A DNA stretch of 64,000 bases from Sphingobacterium sp. UBA5670. Its GTDB lineage: Bacteria; Bacteroidota; Bacteroidia; Sphingobacteriales; Sphingobacteriaceae. Made by a program: the position numbers and the translations under genes. The DNA lies in NCBI RefSeq assembly GCF_002420705.1, contig NZ_DIIM01000021.1:404581-468580 (forward strand). The letters run 5' to 3'. Under the pieces are notes generated by a model, which was not told the DNA's origin, searched no databases, and was given only the letters and a program-made list of their open reading frames with translations. Shown here one piece after another: positions 19,085 through 28,367 of the stretch. Position 1 is the first letter of the stretch, and each line of letters starts with the position of its first letter.

Positions 19085-21130
19085 TTATTTCAAAGTTGGA
19101 AAAGCAGCAATGCGCAAACGTGCTGCCCCCATGGGGATCAGTTCAACTTCCTGCACCTCACCCTTTGTTTCCACAGGACTCAGGGGCAATACGCCCGTTA
19201 GTCCATTTTCATCAATTTTCCATCCATCAATACGTTTCGCTTTCACAAGAATCGAAATAGGTACTGCTTCTGCGTCGAAAGGAAATGCATCTTTAGGCCA
19301 TGGCCTCTTGACTACTTTTAGTTGGTTAACAGCTTGCAATTGATTTTGTACAAGTCCGTAATTCCAATCACTTGCAGGAAGGATTTCATAGGATGGCCAC
19401 TTGGATGGATCTGCAGTCTCCTGCCATTTGGAATCTCCTATTGCCGAAGCCTTACTATCTTTTTTCACATAATTCTCTTTGATTTTAAGGGCATAGGTCA
19501 ATGGTCCACGCTGGATACTCACTGAATTTTTATTGGCTGTCCATGTTTTCAGATCTATGGTCATTGGTAAGGAAAGTTCGACCTTGTCGCCGTCTTTCCA
19601 CTGCCGTTGAATCCGAATATATTTTGCACCAGCTTCCACAGCTTGGCTTTTACCATTAACCGTTACTTTCGCTTGTTTCGCCCAGGCTGGAATACGGAGA
19701 TAGAAGGGAAAATCAACCGTTTTACCCTGTGTTCCTATTTCAAATCGTAGCGATTCTTCAAAAGGATAATTGGACTCTTGCCGGATCTGAATAGCCTGCT
19801 TGTTTCCGACGTTGATTTCAGCCTTTGATGCGGCATATAGTACTGCCGCAACACCATTATCATTCGTTGCCATATACAAATGCTCAGCATAATATGGCCA
19901 GCCCTGACTGTGATTATGCTGACAACAGCGTGAACTGAAGGGATTCATCATTAAAAATGGCCCGTTATTATCAATTCCAGGAGCATGATTATGGCTGTCG
20001 CTGATGGTCATATTTGGACTTGTAATATACCTTAAGGCCTTGAAATCTGCTGTTACGGCTGCTGGATAGGTATTGAAAGCGACTTCCTCCGCATGATCTG
20101 CCCAAAATGGGTCGCCTGTTATCCCAAGAAGGATTTCATTGGACGCCATCTGTTCGACCATACCACAGGTTTCCACCCCTTGACGGGGATCGGTATATCC
20201 TGGACGTGCATTTTCATCGGCACCGAACATACCGCCTGGAACCTGACCAAATACCTGCCTGACAAAATGAAAATTAGCGTAGGTCGCATTCAGGTCTTCA
20301 CTCGATTGGCTTTTCAGATAATAGGTTGCCGGCTCTCTGAAACACTGCGCTACATTAACATTATGCCAATTCGGCAAATCATCTTTCTGGCGCCAATTGG
20401 CGGTATTCCGATGGATTTTATCCGCTAAATCCATCAGCCATTCATTCCCCTGTGTTCTATTATAGAGCCAATAAACCGAGAGCAGATTGTCACCACCCCG
20501 ACTATTTTCCCAATAGTCTTTAAGAAAAAAACTATCCGGCAAATTGGCCTGCCATTTAAAATAATTGGTCATCAAGGTTAAGACACGTTGGTCACCGCTA
20601 TATTCATAATAAGATTGCAGGCACCACAACATCAACATATTCCCCCAAAGATCTGGTTTGTTGTTACGCAGCATCAATGGCCCAAAGTATCCATCAGGAC
20701 GCTGGCTTTTTAGTGCGGCTTCCAACCATATCTTTGACTCCGCTAGGATTGTAGGATCTTTTAAGATGTAGCCCAGATTAGCATAACCTTTTAGCCAATA
20801 AGGAACTTCTTCCCAGCCATAATCTCCTTTCCCATCCGTACTTAACCAAGCATTATTTTTTTTGGATAGCCAAGCGCTAATTTCGCCCAAATGACCTGTG
20901 AGACCATCTTTTTGCAACGCTAGGTACTTCCCTAACCAGCCTTCAGGCACTATACTGCCTACCGGCAATTTCAGCAAGGCATTTTGTCTCAGTGGAGCCC
21001 TATTGTTCACGTATTGTGTATTCTTACCTGTCAACGGCAATTGGTTTACGGAAGTTGCTATTCTTGATTGAGCCGACGTAGCTAAGCCAAACCCCAACAA
21101 TAAGCTTAAAAAGCCAATTCTTTTAATCAT
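19085..21130 (-). CDS. GH127-type beta-L-arabinofuranosidase (DUF1680)
   Basis: 681 residues with a signal peptide (MIKRIGFLSLLLGFGLATSAQ). The DUF1680/GH127-like alpha/alpha barrel spans roughly residues 45-450, followed by beta-sandwich domains. The unusual zinc-cysteine active site is complete: Glu320 and Cys322 in GVETCGM, and Cys402-Cys403 in SSRCCQHN, where one Cys is the nucleophile and the others bind zinc. The related family GH146 shares this site and cannot be excluded. Its expected reaction is release of terminal beta-L-arabinofuranose from plant glycans. It sits two bases after the DUF3823 gene, so translation may be coupled. Confidence 0.9.
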   Translation of the reverse strand: MIKRIGFLSLLLGFGLATSAQSRIATSVNQLPLTGKNTQYVNNRAPLRQNALLKLPVGSIVPEGWLGKYLALQKDGLTGHLGEISAWLSKKNNAWLSTDGKGDYGWEEVPYWLKGYANLGYILKDPTILAESKIWLEAALKSQRPDGYFGPLMLRNNKPDLWGNMLMLWCLQSYYEYSGDQRVLTLMTNYFKWQANLPDSFFLKDYWENSRGGDNLLSVYWLYNRTQGNEWLMDLADKIHRNTANWRQKDDLPNWHNVNVAQCFREPATYYLKSQSSEDLNATYANFHFVRQVFGQVPGGMFGADENARPGYTDPRQGVETCGMVEQMASNEILLGITGDPFWADHAEEVAFNTYPAAVTADFKALRYITSPNMTISDSHNHAPGIDNNGPFLMMNPFSSRCCQHNHSQGWPYYAEHLYMATNDNGVAAVLYAASKAEINVGNKQAIQIRQESNYPFEESLRFEIGTQGKTVDFPFYLRIPAWAKQAKVTVNGKSQAVEAGAKYIRIQRQWKDGDKVELSLPMTIDLKTWTANKNSVSIQRGPLTYALKIKENYVKKDSKASAIGDSKWQETADPSKWPSYEILPASDWNYGLVQNQLQAVNQLKVVKRPWPKDAFPFDAEAVPISILVKAKRIDGWKIDENGLTGVLPLSPVETKGEVQEVELIPMGAARLRIAAFPTLK

Positions 21131-21132
21131 TT

Positions 21133-21807
21133 TTATTTTAGTTTCTTTGGTTCACTATCGTACAGCGCCTCGGTAATCCCATTTACCCGTAACCCTACGC
21201 GCGCATACACCGCTGCACTCTTGGTCAAAATATCTTTGATATCCAGTTCCAATTCGACATGGCCGGCATTTAATCCAGTTTTTTCCATCTTATATGTATA
21301 TTGGCCCAAATCCACAAATTTTGTATCATTGACCAATAAGGTGACTAAATCAATCGTTCTTGAAGCATCTATCGTTTCGATATCAAAAGATGCTTTAAGG
21401 ATATTTCCTTGTGTGTTATAGGTTATATTACTCATCATGTAGTAGGGTTTCACCTGATAATCCACTGTGGTATTGCTCTTCACATCAACCAGCAACGTAT
21501 CGGCGCTGCTCACCCATGGTCCATTTCCACTGGTTGTCACCAATTTGTACTTTCCATCGAAAAGTTTCGTAGAAAACGAACCATCTTGAGTTAAATAAAC
21601 ATTAATAGGAGACCGAAATTGATAACCATCCTGCCAGAGTTGAAGATAGACCGATTGATTGGATCCTCTCAGCCCCAAAGGTTTGGAATTATAGGTTACA
21701 TGTCCGCTTAATGTGCTTTGTGGTGCATCATAATTATCTTTGCCACAAGCAAAAACACCCAAGAGTAAACACAAACCGACTATTAATTTACAAAAAAAAG
21801 TTTTCAT
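21133..21807 (-). CDS. DUF3823 surface lipoprotein of a SusC/D locus
   Basis: 224-residue lipoprotein (lipobox GVFACGKD) of the DUF3823 family. The first half is a carboxypeptidase-regulatory-like beta sandwich (STLSGHVTYNSKPLGL to LFDGKYKLVTTSG), and the second is another beta domain ending EALYDSEPKKLK. DUF3823 proteins occur downstream of SusD genes, where SusE/SusF-type surface glycan-binding proteins are found. A glycan-binding role at the outer membrane follows from that position. It starts 10 bases after SusD and ends 2 bases before GH127. Confidence 0.83.
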   Translation of the reverse strand: MKTFFCKLIVGLCLLLGVFACGKDNYDAPQSTLSGHVTYNSKPLGLRGSNQSVYLQLWQDGYQFRSPINVYLTQDGSFSTKLFDGKYKLVTTSGNGPWVSSADTLLVDVKSNTTVDYQVKPYYMMSNITYNTQGNILKASFDIETIDASRTIDLVTLLVNDTKFVDLGQYTYKMEKTGLNAGHVELELDIKDILTKSAAVYARVGLRVNGITEALYDSEPKKLK

Positions 21808-21817
21808 AAGAATAATG

Positions 21818-23647
21818 CTATTGATAAGGATTTCGGACTAGCTTCGGATTGTTGTTAATCCAATTTTGGTCAATGAAATTATAATAGTTCTGATATTTAA
21901 AATTTCGCGGATAGAGCGTATGGCTAGATTTCTGTTTCTCGAAAACCCACTTGCCATTGTTAGGATCCCCAGGAGCATATATTTTATACGGAAATAGGGC
22001 ATAGTGCACCGCATTGTAATTATCAGCACTTCCGTTCCAGATTTCATGGGCGATGCGCAAACGTTTCAAATCCCAATAACGATGATCTTCGAAAGCAAAT
22101 TCAACGCGACGTTCCTGAATGATATCATTTAAAGAAATAGTCGTCAATGCTTGTATTCCCGCGCGCTCCCTGATCTTATTGATATATCCAGTCAACTCAG
22201 CTTGCGGTTTACCAAGTTCAAGCCCCGACTCTGCAGCGATCAACAGAAATTCAGCATAACGAAAACGGACAAACCAAATATCCGAACCGCGCCCGCGTGT
22301 AGAGGCATCTTTATTTTCGTCAATAAACTTCCGGATATTAAATCCAGTTTTATTGACATACATATCGTTGGAAGTCGTAGGGCCATCTTTGCTGGTAATA
22401 ATTCCTCCAAATTTGGAATCAGAAGCACCGGGTATTGCGGTCATCGTCTTCCATACTCCGCCCTCTTTGTATCTAACACCCGCTTGGTAAGTGATTTTGG
22501 TACCAGCAAAATCAGCACCAGAATAAATTACAGTACCATATAGGCGTGCGTCTTTATTGGCGAATAACTCTTCTGGGTTATTGTAATAAATGTAATCTCC
22601 CGTAGCAGTCTTCGTTTTCAACGTACCATTCCGATCATTTGTATATTCAAATGCTTCCACCAAATTTAAAACAGGCGTAACAAAATTGGCATCAATATCT
22701 CCACGGACGGACGAGGCAATGTTATTGTTTGTGAAAAAATGTGTTTCACCCGGATACGCATAATCCTTCGCCCAAATAACTTCATTACTACTTGATTTTG
22801 AACTTACGGCAAGATAGAAGTTCTTTCCTTTGTCGGCATTTCCATTATAGAGCGCATAAGGGCTATTGCTGATAATATCCAATGCGGATTCATAAGCTAT
22901 CTGGTAATATTTATTGGCTTCGGCTGCCGGAATCCCCACCTCATTCCCTGCTGTTTTGACATCCGGTGTTTTATAGTTATACTTCGCTATAGAAGCAGCG
23001 TACAGACTTGCTCGCGCCTTGAGTGCCAAAGCTGTCCATTTATTCGCTCTAGCTGAATTTATGGTTTTCTCTATACCGAGCATTTTAGCCGCCTCGGTAC
23101 ATTCGCTAATCACATAATTATAACTCTCAGCTTCTGTTGATCGAGGTGTCTGCAACTCTGCCGGATCCATACCACCCGTATAGTCATAGATCTTATCCCC
23201 CACCAAAGGCACACCTCCCAAACGCTTAATCATATTGAAGTAGGTCCAAGCACGAATAAATCTCGCCTCGCCTTCGATACTCTTTTTATTATTTTCGTCC
23301 AATGATGATTGACGAACACCTACGATAAATTGATTCAGATTGCGAATCAGTTCATAGTCATACATACGCCAAAAGTCATTCGGAAATTCCTGCATTGTAT
23401 TGGGGCCACCACTTGAAAATCCGGCCTCGTCTAACATCGCAAAAGATCCATTGTCGCCAAATTGCTGTCCCCAGCTAATCCGTCCATAATAATTCGCTAG
23501 CACAGATTTTATCATATTCTGATCGGAAAAGATCTGATCGTCCGTAAAAATAGCCTGTGATTCCCGTTCCAAAAATTTATTGCAGCTTGAAAATGTACAT
23601 ACCAAACATACACCCAATAAAACAACTTTCTTATTTATCATCTTCAT
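21818..23647 (-). CDS. SusD/RagB family nutrient-binding outer-membrane lipoprotein
   Basis: 609-residue lipoprotein (lipobox FSSCNKF near residue 22). It binds oligosaccharides on the cell surface and forms the lid over the SusC pore. Family traits are the LERESQAIFTDDQIF N-terminus, tetratricopeptide-like helices (GEARFIRAWTYFNMIKRLGGVPLV), and the C-terminal RERAGIQALTTISLNDIIQERRVEFAFEDHRYWDLKR. The start codon at 23647 overlaps the SusC stop by one base, so translation is probably coupled. An alternative ATG two codons downstream (23641) would also give a good signal peptide. It serves the arabinan-type locus. Confidence 0.95.
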   Translation of the reverse strand: MKMINKKVVLLGVCLVCTFSSCNKFLERESQAIFTDDQIFSDQNMIKSVLANYYGRISWGQQFGDNGSFAMLDEAGFSSGGPNTMQEFPNDFWRMYDYELIRNLNQFIVGVRQSSLDENNKKSIEGEARFIRAWTYFNMIKRLGGVPLVGDKIYDYTGGMDPAELQTPRSTEAESYNYVISECTEAAKMLGIEKTINSARANKWTALALKARASLYAASIAKYNYKTPDVKTAGNEVGIPAAEANKYYQIAYESALDIISNSPYALYNGNADKGKNFYLAVSSKSSSNEVIWAKDYAYPGETHFFTNNNIASSVRGDIDANFVTPVLNLVEAFEYTNDRNGTLKTKTATGDYIYYNNPEELFANKDARLYGTVIYSGADFAGTKITYQAGVRYKEGGVWKTMTAIPGASDSKFGGIITSKDGPTTSNDMYVNKTGFNIRKFIDENKDASTRGRGSDIWFVRFRYAEFLLIAAESGLELGKPQAELTGYINKIRERAGIQALTTISLNDIIQERRVEFAFEDHRYWDLKRLRIAHEIWNGSADNYNAVHYALFPYKIYAPGDPNNGKWVFEKQKSSHTLYPRNFKYQNYYNFIDQNWINNNPKLVRNPYQ

Positions 23648-26600
23648 TAAAAAGTTAAGGTAACACCAACATTTATAACCCGGTTTGTTGGGTACTGAAC
23701 GCCCGAATCACTTGTGATTTCCGGATCGATCTTCATATCACCCAAATTATCTATGCTAAACAGATTCTGCATCATGGTATATATCCTCAATTTCTGAATT
23801 CCTCGAGATTTCATCCATTTATCCGGCAAAGTATATCCGATCTGCAGATTTCTTAATTTCAGATAGTTGACATTAGTAAGCCAAAAGTCACTATGCCAAT
23901 AATTGCTATGATCCCTATTTCCTTTAATTAACGTAGGATATTTTCCAGGGATCAAGGCACTATTTGGATCCGTAATATCACTCAACATCCACTGGTTTTC
24001 CATATAGTACTGCGGATTGTTGCCACCATCATGAAAAGGGAATACGGCCTCATAACTCGGATTAAAGGAAGCAAAAGCTGCTCCGGTGAAATCCATTGCC
24101 AAATCAAATCCCTTAAATTGGCCACCAAGATTAATTCCGTAATTGAAATAAGGAAGGCCGCCTTGTCGATATCCGATTGGCCGCTCATCCAGCTCATTGA
24201 TCACTTTATCGCCATTAATATCTTCGTACTTGATATCACCCGGCCGTAATGATGAGTTACCTTTACGGTCATTGTCTACATCATAATTTGCAATTTCTTC
24301 CCAGGACTGGAATTGTCCAATGGAATGTAATCCCCAATTGAGAAAGGCATAACGGTCATAGATCGATTTCCGATATTGATCCAAAGAATTTCCAAAACGT
24401 GGTTTATATTGCTCGCCGTCAGTTTGCCGTGCAAAAGTGAAATTACCGCCTACGAAATAGTTAAATCCATTGACGCTACTCCGCCACATTAATGATCCAT
24501 CTATACCTTGGTGAATATCTGAATTCAGATTTTCATAAGGTAAACTAAAGCCTACTTCATTCGGTATCAATACATCTTCTCGCTTCGCGGGCAGTCCTGT
24601 TCTTTTTCGACGGAAGAAATCTACCGAACCTGTTAATTTACCTTTTAGCGTACTAAAGTCCAAACCAACATTTAGCATATGGGCCTGAATCCAAGAAAGT
24701 GTTTTAACAGGAAGACCTCTCGCCTGAGAACCAATCACGTAATTCCCATCAATTGTTGAACCGACTATATTCTGATAGCCGTCACGGACAGGTTTCCGGA
24801 AATAATTATATCCACTTAAGTAACCAAAAGCAAAATATTCCCAGGCATCCAAATTATCATCGCCCAATACACCGTAAGATCCTCTTAATTTCACATCGTC
24901 CAATACCTTTTTCATACCTTCAGACCAAAATTTTTCGGAAGAAACACGCCAGCCTGCAGATACCGAAGGAAAAAATCCCCATCGGCTTCCCGGAGCGAAT
25001 TTCCAAGAACCGTCATAGCGCGAAGAAAGCTCCAAGAGATATTTCTGATCATAATCATAATTGACCCGACCTGCAAAACCTGCTCTCGCCTGGGTATTCA
25101 CGCCCGTATCATTGTAGGTGTCCATTGTCTGAAAATAGATCAAACTCAAGGCATTGGATGCTGGGCGATCGTGCACGTAAACGTCTGGATTATCCCTTTT
25201 TATGGACTCAGCAGCAAGCACAGCATTGATTCCATGTTTACCGAATCGCTTATTATAATTTAAGGTAAATTGGGTGGAGATTTCTTCCACCTGCGAAATA
25301 GATCTTTCCCGCCAAGGGTTGTCCATGCTAAAAGTGACCGGATACGTATCTGTCTTCTCATCGTAGCCATATAGTTTATAGGTAAACTCTTGATTATCCA
25401 TCCATTTATTGGCCAGATAATAGCCTATTGTCCCCTTAGCAATCAAATCATTTGTGATCTTATATTCCGCATTAAAATTTAACTGCATCACCCGCCATTT
25501 TTCCTGATATGTACCCGATAGATCATAATTCAACATCGCAAAGTTGGTTTCGGCATTAGGCGATGTTTGCGTTGGATACAAAGGATTATCGTTGGCAAAA
25601 GGCCGTGCAGTAGGCAGATTGCGATATATCGCAAATAAAGCCTGCCAAGTATCGTCAGCACCGGGTACGCCCGGCTGTTTGCGTTGTTCGATCCGCCCAT
25701 TCAAATTGGCCCCAATCTTTAATCGTTTTGATACATTCGCGTCAATATTCATCTGCACATTGGTACGATTAAAACCGCCGTAATTACGGATGATAGATTG
25801 CTGGTCCAGATGCCCCACACTCAGGTAATAATTAATTTTCTCCGATCCACCACTGACATTACCTGAAACATAGGTCTGTGGGCTGGTTTTGAGAATATAA
25901 TCATACCAATCAAAAGGACGATATCCTTTCTCGGTACCTTGCTGCCATTTTTCAAGATCCGCCAACGTATATTGTGGATGTTCGGTTCCGAGAATAGCAT
26001 CAGACTGAATATAGCTTTTGATATAAGTACTCGCATCTGCTGGCTTGGGAAAGCGGAACATGCTCTGCCAGCCATAATATGAATTGATATTAAAAGTATT
26101 ATTATCGCCCCGCTTTCCCTTCTTTGTCGTTACAACAACAACACCATTGGCCGCACGTACACCATAAATAGCGGCCGATGCATCCTTCAATACCGAAACC
26201 GATTCAATATCATTGAAGTCCAAATTGTTGAATTGGCCTTCATCTTTTTGAACACCGTCGATTACATATAAAGGTGTTCCCATATTCCGAATACTGATCC
26301 CGGTGGCTGCTCCTGGCCGTCCATCTGACATACGGCTATTGACCCCTGCAATCTTACCTACCAAAGCTCCAGAAGTTGTTGTAGCAACAGATCTGGAGAT
26401 ATCCTGGGAAGAAATTGCGGTGATTGCACCGGTAACGGATTCTTTCTTCTGCGTACCGTAACCTACAACGACCACTTCATCAATGCGCGAATTTTCATCT
26501 TCCAAAGTGATTGCCAAGTCAGCGATTGCCATCACTTCTTTGGAAAGGTAGCCTACAGATCTTACGGTCAAAAGTTCACCGGCATTGACACCTGTCAGGT

Positions 26601-26838
26601 TAAAATTACCTTTGGCATCTGTTGAGACTGCAATATTGGGTTTGGATTTTAAAGCGACCGTCGCTCCCACGATCGGATTGCCCTCTTTATCCTTAACAAC
26701 CCCTTTTATTGCTTTTTGCAACTCGATCCCATCAGAAGAAACTGGCATTAAATTAGCTCCCTTAGCTAAGGGGATAAAACTGCTCGCACAGCAGAGCAAT
26801 GTAGCAGATATTGGCAGACATTTAAGACCCTTAAACAT
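23647..26838 (-). CDS. SusC/RagA family TonB-linked outer-membrane transporter
   Basis: 1063 residues. A signal peptide is followed by a carboxypeptidase-regulatory-like domain (IKGVVKDKEGNPIVGATVAL), the TonB box region DEVVVVGYGTQKKESVTGAI, a plug domain with IRNMGTPLYVIDGVQ and IYGVRAANGVVVVTTKKG, and a 22-strand barrel ending in aromatic VINVGVTLTF. It imports oligosaccharides into the periplasm using TonB energy. It heads an operon of seven genes (SusC, SusD, DUF3823, GH127, GH2, glutaminase-like, GH43) that should process arabinan or arabinose-rich side chains. A probable -7 element lies 35 bases before the ATG, and a terminator isolates it from the mutarotase upstream. Confidence 0.96.
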   Translation of the reverse strand: MFKGLKCLPISATLLCCASSFIPLAKGANLMPVSSDGIELQKAIKGVVKDKEGNPIVGATVALKSKPNIAVSTDAKGNFNLTGVNAGELLTVRSVGYLSKEVMAIADLAITLEDENSRIDEVVVVGYGTQKKESVTGAITAISSQDISRSVATTTSGALVGKIAGVNSRMSDGRPGAATGISIRNMGTPLYVIDGVQKDEGQFNNLDFNDIESVSVLKDASAAIYGVRAANGVVVVTTKKGKRGDNNTFNINSYYGWQSMFRFPKPADASTYIKSYIQSDAILGTEHPQYTLADLEKWQQGTEKGYRPFDWYDYILKTSPQTYVSGNVSGGSEKINYYLSVGHLDQQSIIRNYGGFNRTNVQMNIDANVSKRLKIGANLNGRIEQRKQPGVPGADDTWQALFAIYRNLPTARPFANDNPLYPTQTSPNAETNFAMLNYDLSGTYQEKWRVMQLNFNAEYKITNDLIAKGTIGYYLANKWMDNQEFTYKLYGYDEKTDTYPVTFSMDNPWRERSISQVEEISTQFTLNYNKRFGKHGINAVLAAESIKRDNPDVYVHDRPASNALSLIYFQTMDTYNDTGVNTQARAGFAGRVNYDYDQKYLLELSSRYDGSWKFAPGSRWGFFPSVSAGWRVSSEKFWSEGMKKVLDDVKLRGSYGVLGDDNLDAWEYFAFGYLSGYNYFRKPVRDGYQNIVGSTIDGNYVIGSQARGLPVKTLSWIQAHMLNVGLDFSTLKGKLTGSVDFFRRKRTGLPAKREDVLIPNEVGFSLPYENLNSDIHQGIDGSLMWRSSVNGFNYFVGGNFTFARQTDGEQYKPRFGNSLDQYRKSIYDRYAFLNWGLHSIGQFQSWEEIANYDVDNDRKGNSSLRPGDIKYEDINGDKVINELDERPIGYRQGGLPYFNYGINLGGQFKGFDLAMDFTGAAFASFNPSYEAVFPFHDGGNNPQYYMENQWMLSDITDPNSALIPGKYPTLIKGNRDHSNYWHSDFWLTNVNYLKLRNLQIGYTLPDKWMKSRGIQKLRIYTMMQNLFSIDNLGDMKIDPEITSDSGVQYPTNRVINVGVTLTF

Positions 26839-26872
26839 ACCTAGATTGATTAGTTTGTATAATTGATTTGTC

Positions 26873-26880
26873 CAAAATTA
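26873..26880 (-). promoter_or_regulatory. Candidate -7 element of the arabinan-locus operon
   Basis: On the minus strand TAATTTTG fits the TAnnTTTG -7 consensus of Bacteroidota and lies 35 bases upstream of the SusC ATG. No convincing -33 TTTG was found at the right distance, which fits a promoter that needs an activator such as the nearby AraC-type regulator. Confidence 0.35.
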
Positions 26881-26975
26881 AGGTATAATCAATCTTGCAG
26901 ACTTTCGTTTTTTCTCAAAAAACTGCCTATTTGTATCAAATAAATAAAATAGACCTAAAACGTTTTAAAGTCTAT

Positions 26976-27015
26976 TAAAAAGAGAAAGTACACCTCTTTT
27001 CAGTGGTGTACTTTC
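26976..27015 (-). terminator. Terminator after the mutarotase gene
   Basis: Perfect 11-bp arms GAAAGTACACC and GGTGTACTTTC with a 10-base loop. On the minus strand the stem is followed by TCTTTTTAA. It lies 25 bases past the mutarotase stop and separates it from the SusC operon. Confidence 0.85.
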
Positions 27016-27039
27016 AAACCAATCATTATTAAATATGTA

Positions 27040-28200
27040 TTATTTTACCGAAAAACGATACAGGGATTTCGTTTGATAAACTTGCCCGGGGTTTAGGACA
27101 GTTGTTGGAAAATTAGGCTGATTTGGTGCATCCGGAAAATGCTGCGGTTCAAGACAAAAAGCTGTGCGAAAGGAATCTTTTTTCCCGTTCTTCAACTGCA
27201 CTTGTTCATTCATAAAATTACCGCTATAAAATTGTATTCCAGGTTCTGCAGTCAGAATATCCATAACAATACCCGATTTATCTCCAATCACATGGGCTGC
27301 TTTGTACCACTCGCCATCTTTCTCCTTGCTTAAGACAAAGTTATGATCATACCCCTTTCCAAAGCTCAGTTGCTGATCATTGGCATTAATATCTTTTCCT
27401 ATTGGTTTCAAGGTTGTAAAATCAAAAGCTGTTCCCTTTACTGGTGCCAATTGCCCTGTTGGTATTAGTGTACTATCCACTGGTGTGTATTCATTAGCAA
27501 ACAATTGAAGCTGATGATCCAGAATTGTACCGCTTCCCTCACCATTTAAATTAAAGTAACCATGATTGGTCAAATTGATCACTGTCTTTTTATCGGAAGT
27601 AGCACGATAGGCAATCATCAATTCATTATTATCGTTCAGCGTATAAGTCACTTCCATCTGGATATTTCCTGGAAAACCCTCGTGTCCGTCAGTTAAGGTG
27701 TAAGCAAAAGTAAGAGACGATTTATCTGATGATTTTAATGTCCAATTGGCAAAATGCACACCTTTAAAACCTCCATGCAGCGTATTAGGACCGTTATTTA
27801 CCGCCAATGTATAGGTTTTATCATCCAATTTAAATTTCCCCTTGGCGATCCGATTACCAAAAGGCCCTACAATAGTACCAAAAAATGGTTCCTTGGGATT
27901 ATTATAATCAGCCGCTTTAGAAAAACCCAAAACAACATCGCATAATTCACCCTTATTGTCAGGTACCCATAATCCCACTAAACGTGCACCAAAATTGGTA
28001 AAATAAGCTTGTACGCCATTTTTATTGCTCAGTTCATATAGATAAGCCTGTTTTTGATCAATAGTTCCGCTGAACTGTGCAGTATCCATGAAGGCCGATA
28101 AAGAATCTGCTTTTGAAGTTTTAGAACCCGTTGATTGCTGACAAGACACACAAAATGCCAACATTGCAGAAAGACCAAGCAAGGTCAATTTTCCTCTCAT
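27040..28200 (-). CDS. galM: Aldose 1-epimerase (mutarotase) lipoprotein
   Basis: Interconverts alpha and beta anomers of free aldoses. 386 residues with a lipobox (AFCVSCQQ, Cys20), so it is predicted to be membrane-anchored in the periplasm or at the surface, unlike cytoplasmic GalM. Family motifs are FGARLVGLWVPDNKG, GPFGNRIAKGKF, NNGPNTLHGG, LTNHGYFNLNGEG (catalytic His region) and CLEPQHFPDAPNQPNFP (catalytic Glu region). It is transcribed away from the two-component sensor and ends in its own terminator. It probably prepares arabinose or galactose released by the neighbouring glycosidases for uptake. Confidence 0.92.
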   Translation of the reverse strand: MRGKLTLLGLSAMLAFCVSCQQSTGSKTSKADSLSAFMDTAQFSGTIDQKQAYLYELSNKNGVQAYFTNFGARLVGLWVPDNKGELCDVVLGFSKAADYNNPKEPFFGTIVGPFGNRIAKGKFKLDDKTYTLAVNNGPNTLHGGFKGVHFANWTLKSSDKSSLTFAYTLTDGHEGFPGNIQMEVTYTLNDNNELMIAYRATSDKKTVINLTNHGYFNLNGEGSGTILDHQLQLFANEYTPVDSTLIPTGQLAPVKGTAFDFTTLKPIGKDINANDQQLSFGKGYDHNFVLSKEKDGEWYKAAHVIGDKSGIVMDILTAEPGIQFYSGNFMNEQVQLKNGKKDSFRTAFCLEPQHFPDAPNQPNFPTTVLNPGQVYQTKSLYRFSVK

Positions 28201-28367
28201 TCGTAATATTTTAAATGGTTTATAATCTTTGTTTAGATAGAACGTACGTCCTTTTCTAGATTTTTTATAATTTTAACGCTTACAATATATAAGCTAAAGT
28301 CTTAATTTTTTCAGAAATTTTAAGATTAAATTGTTTCATTTTAGCACTATTTTGTATCAATAACCAA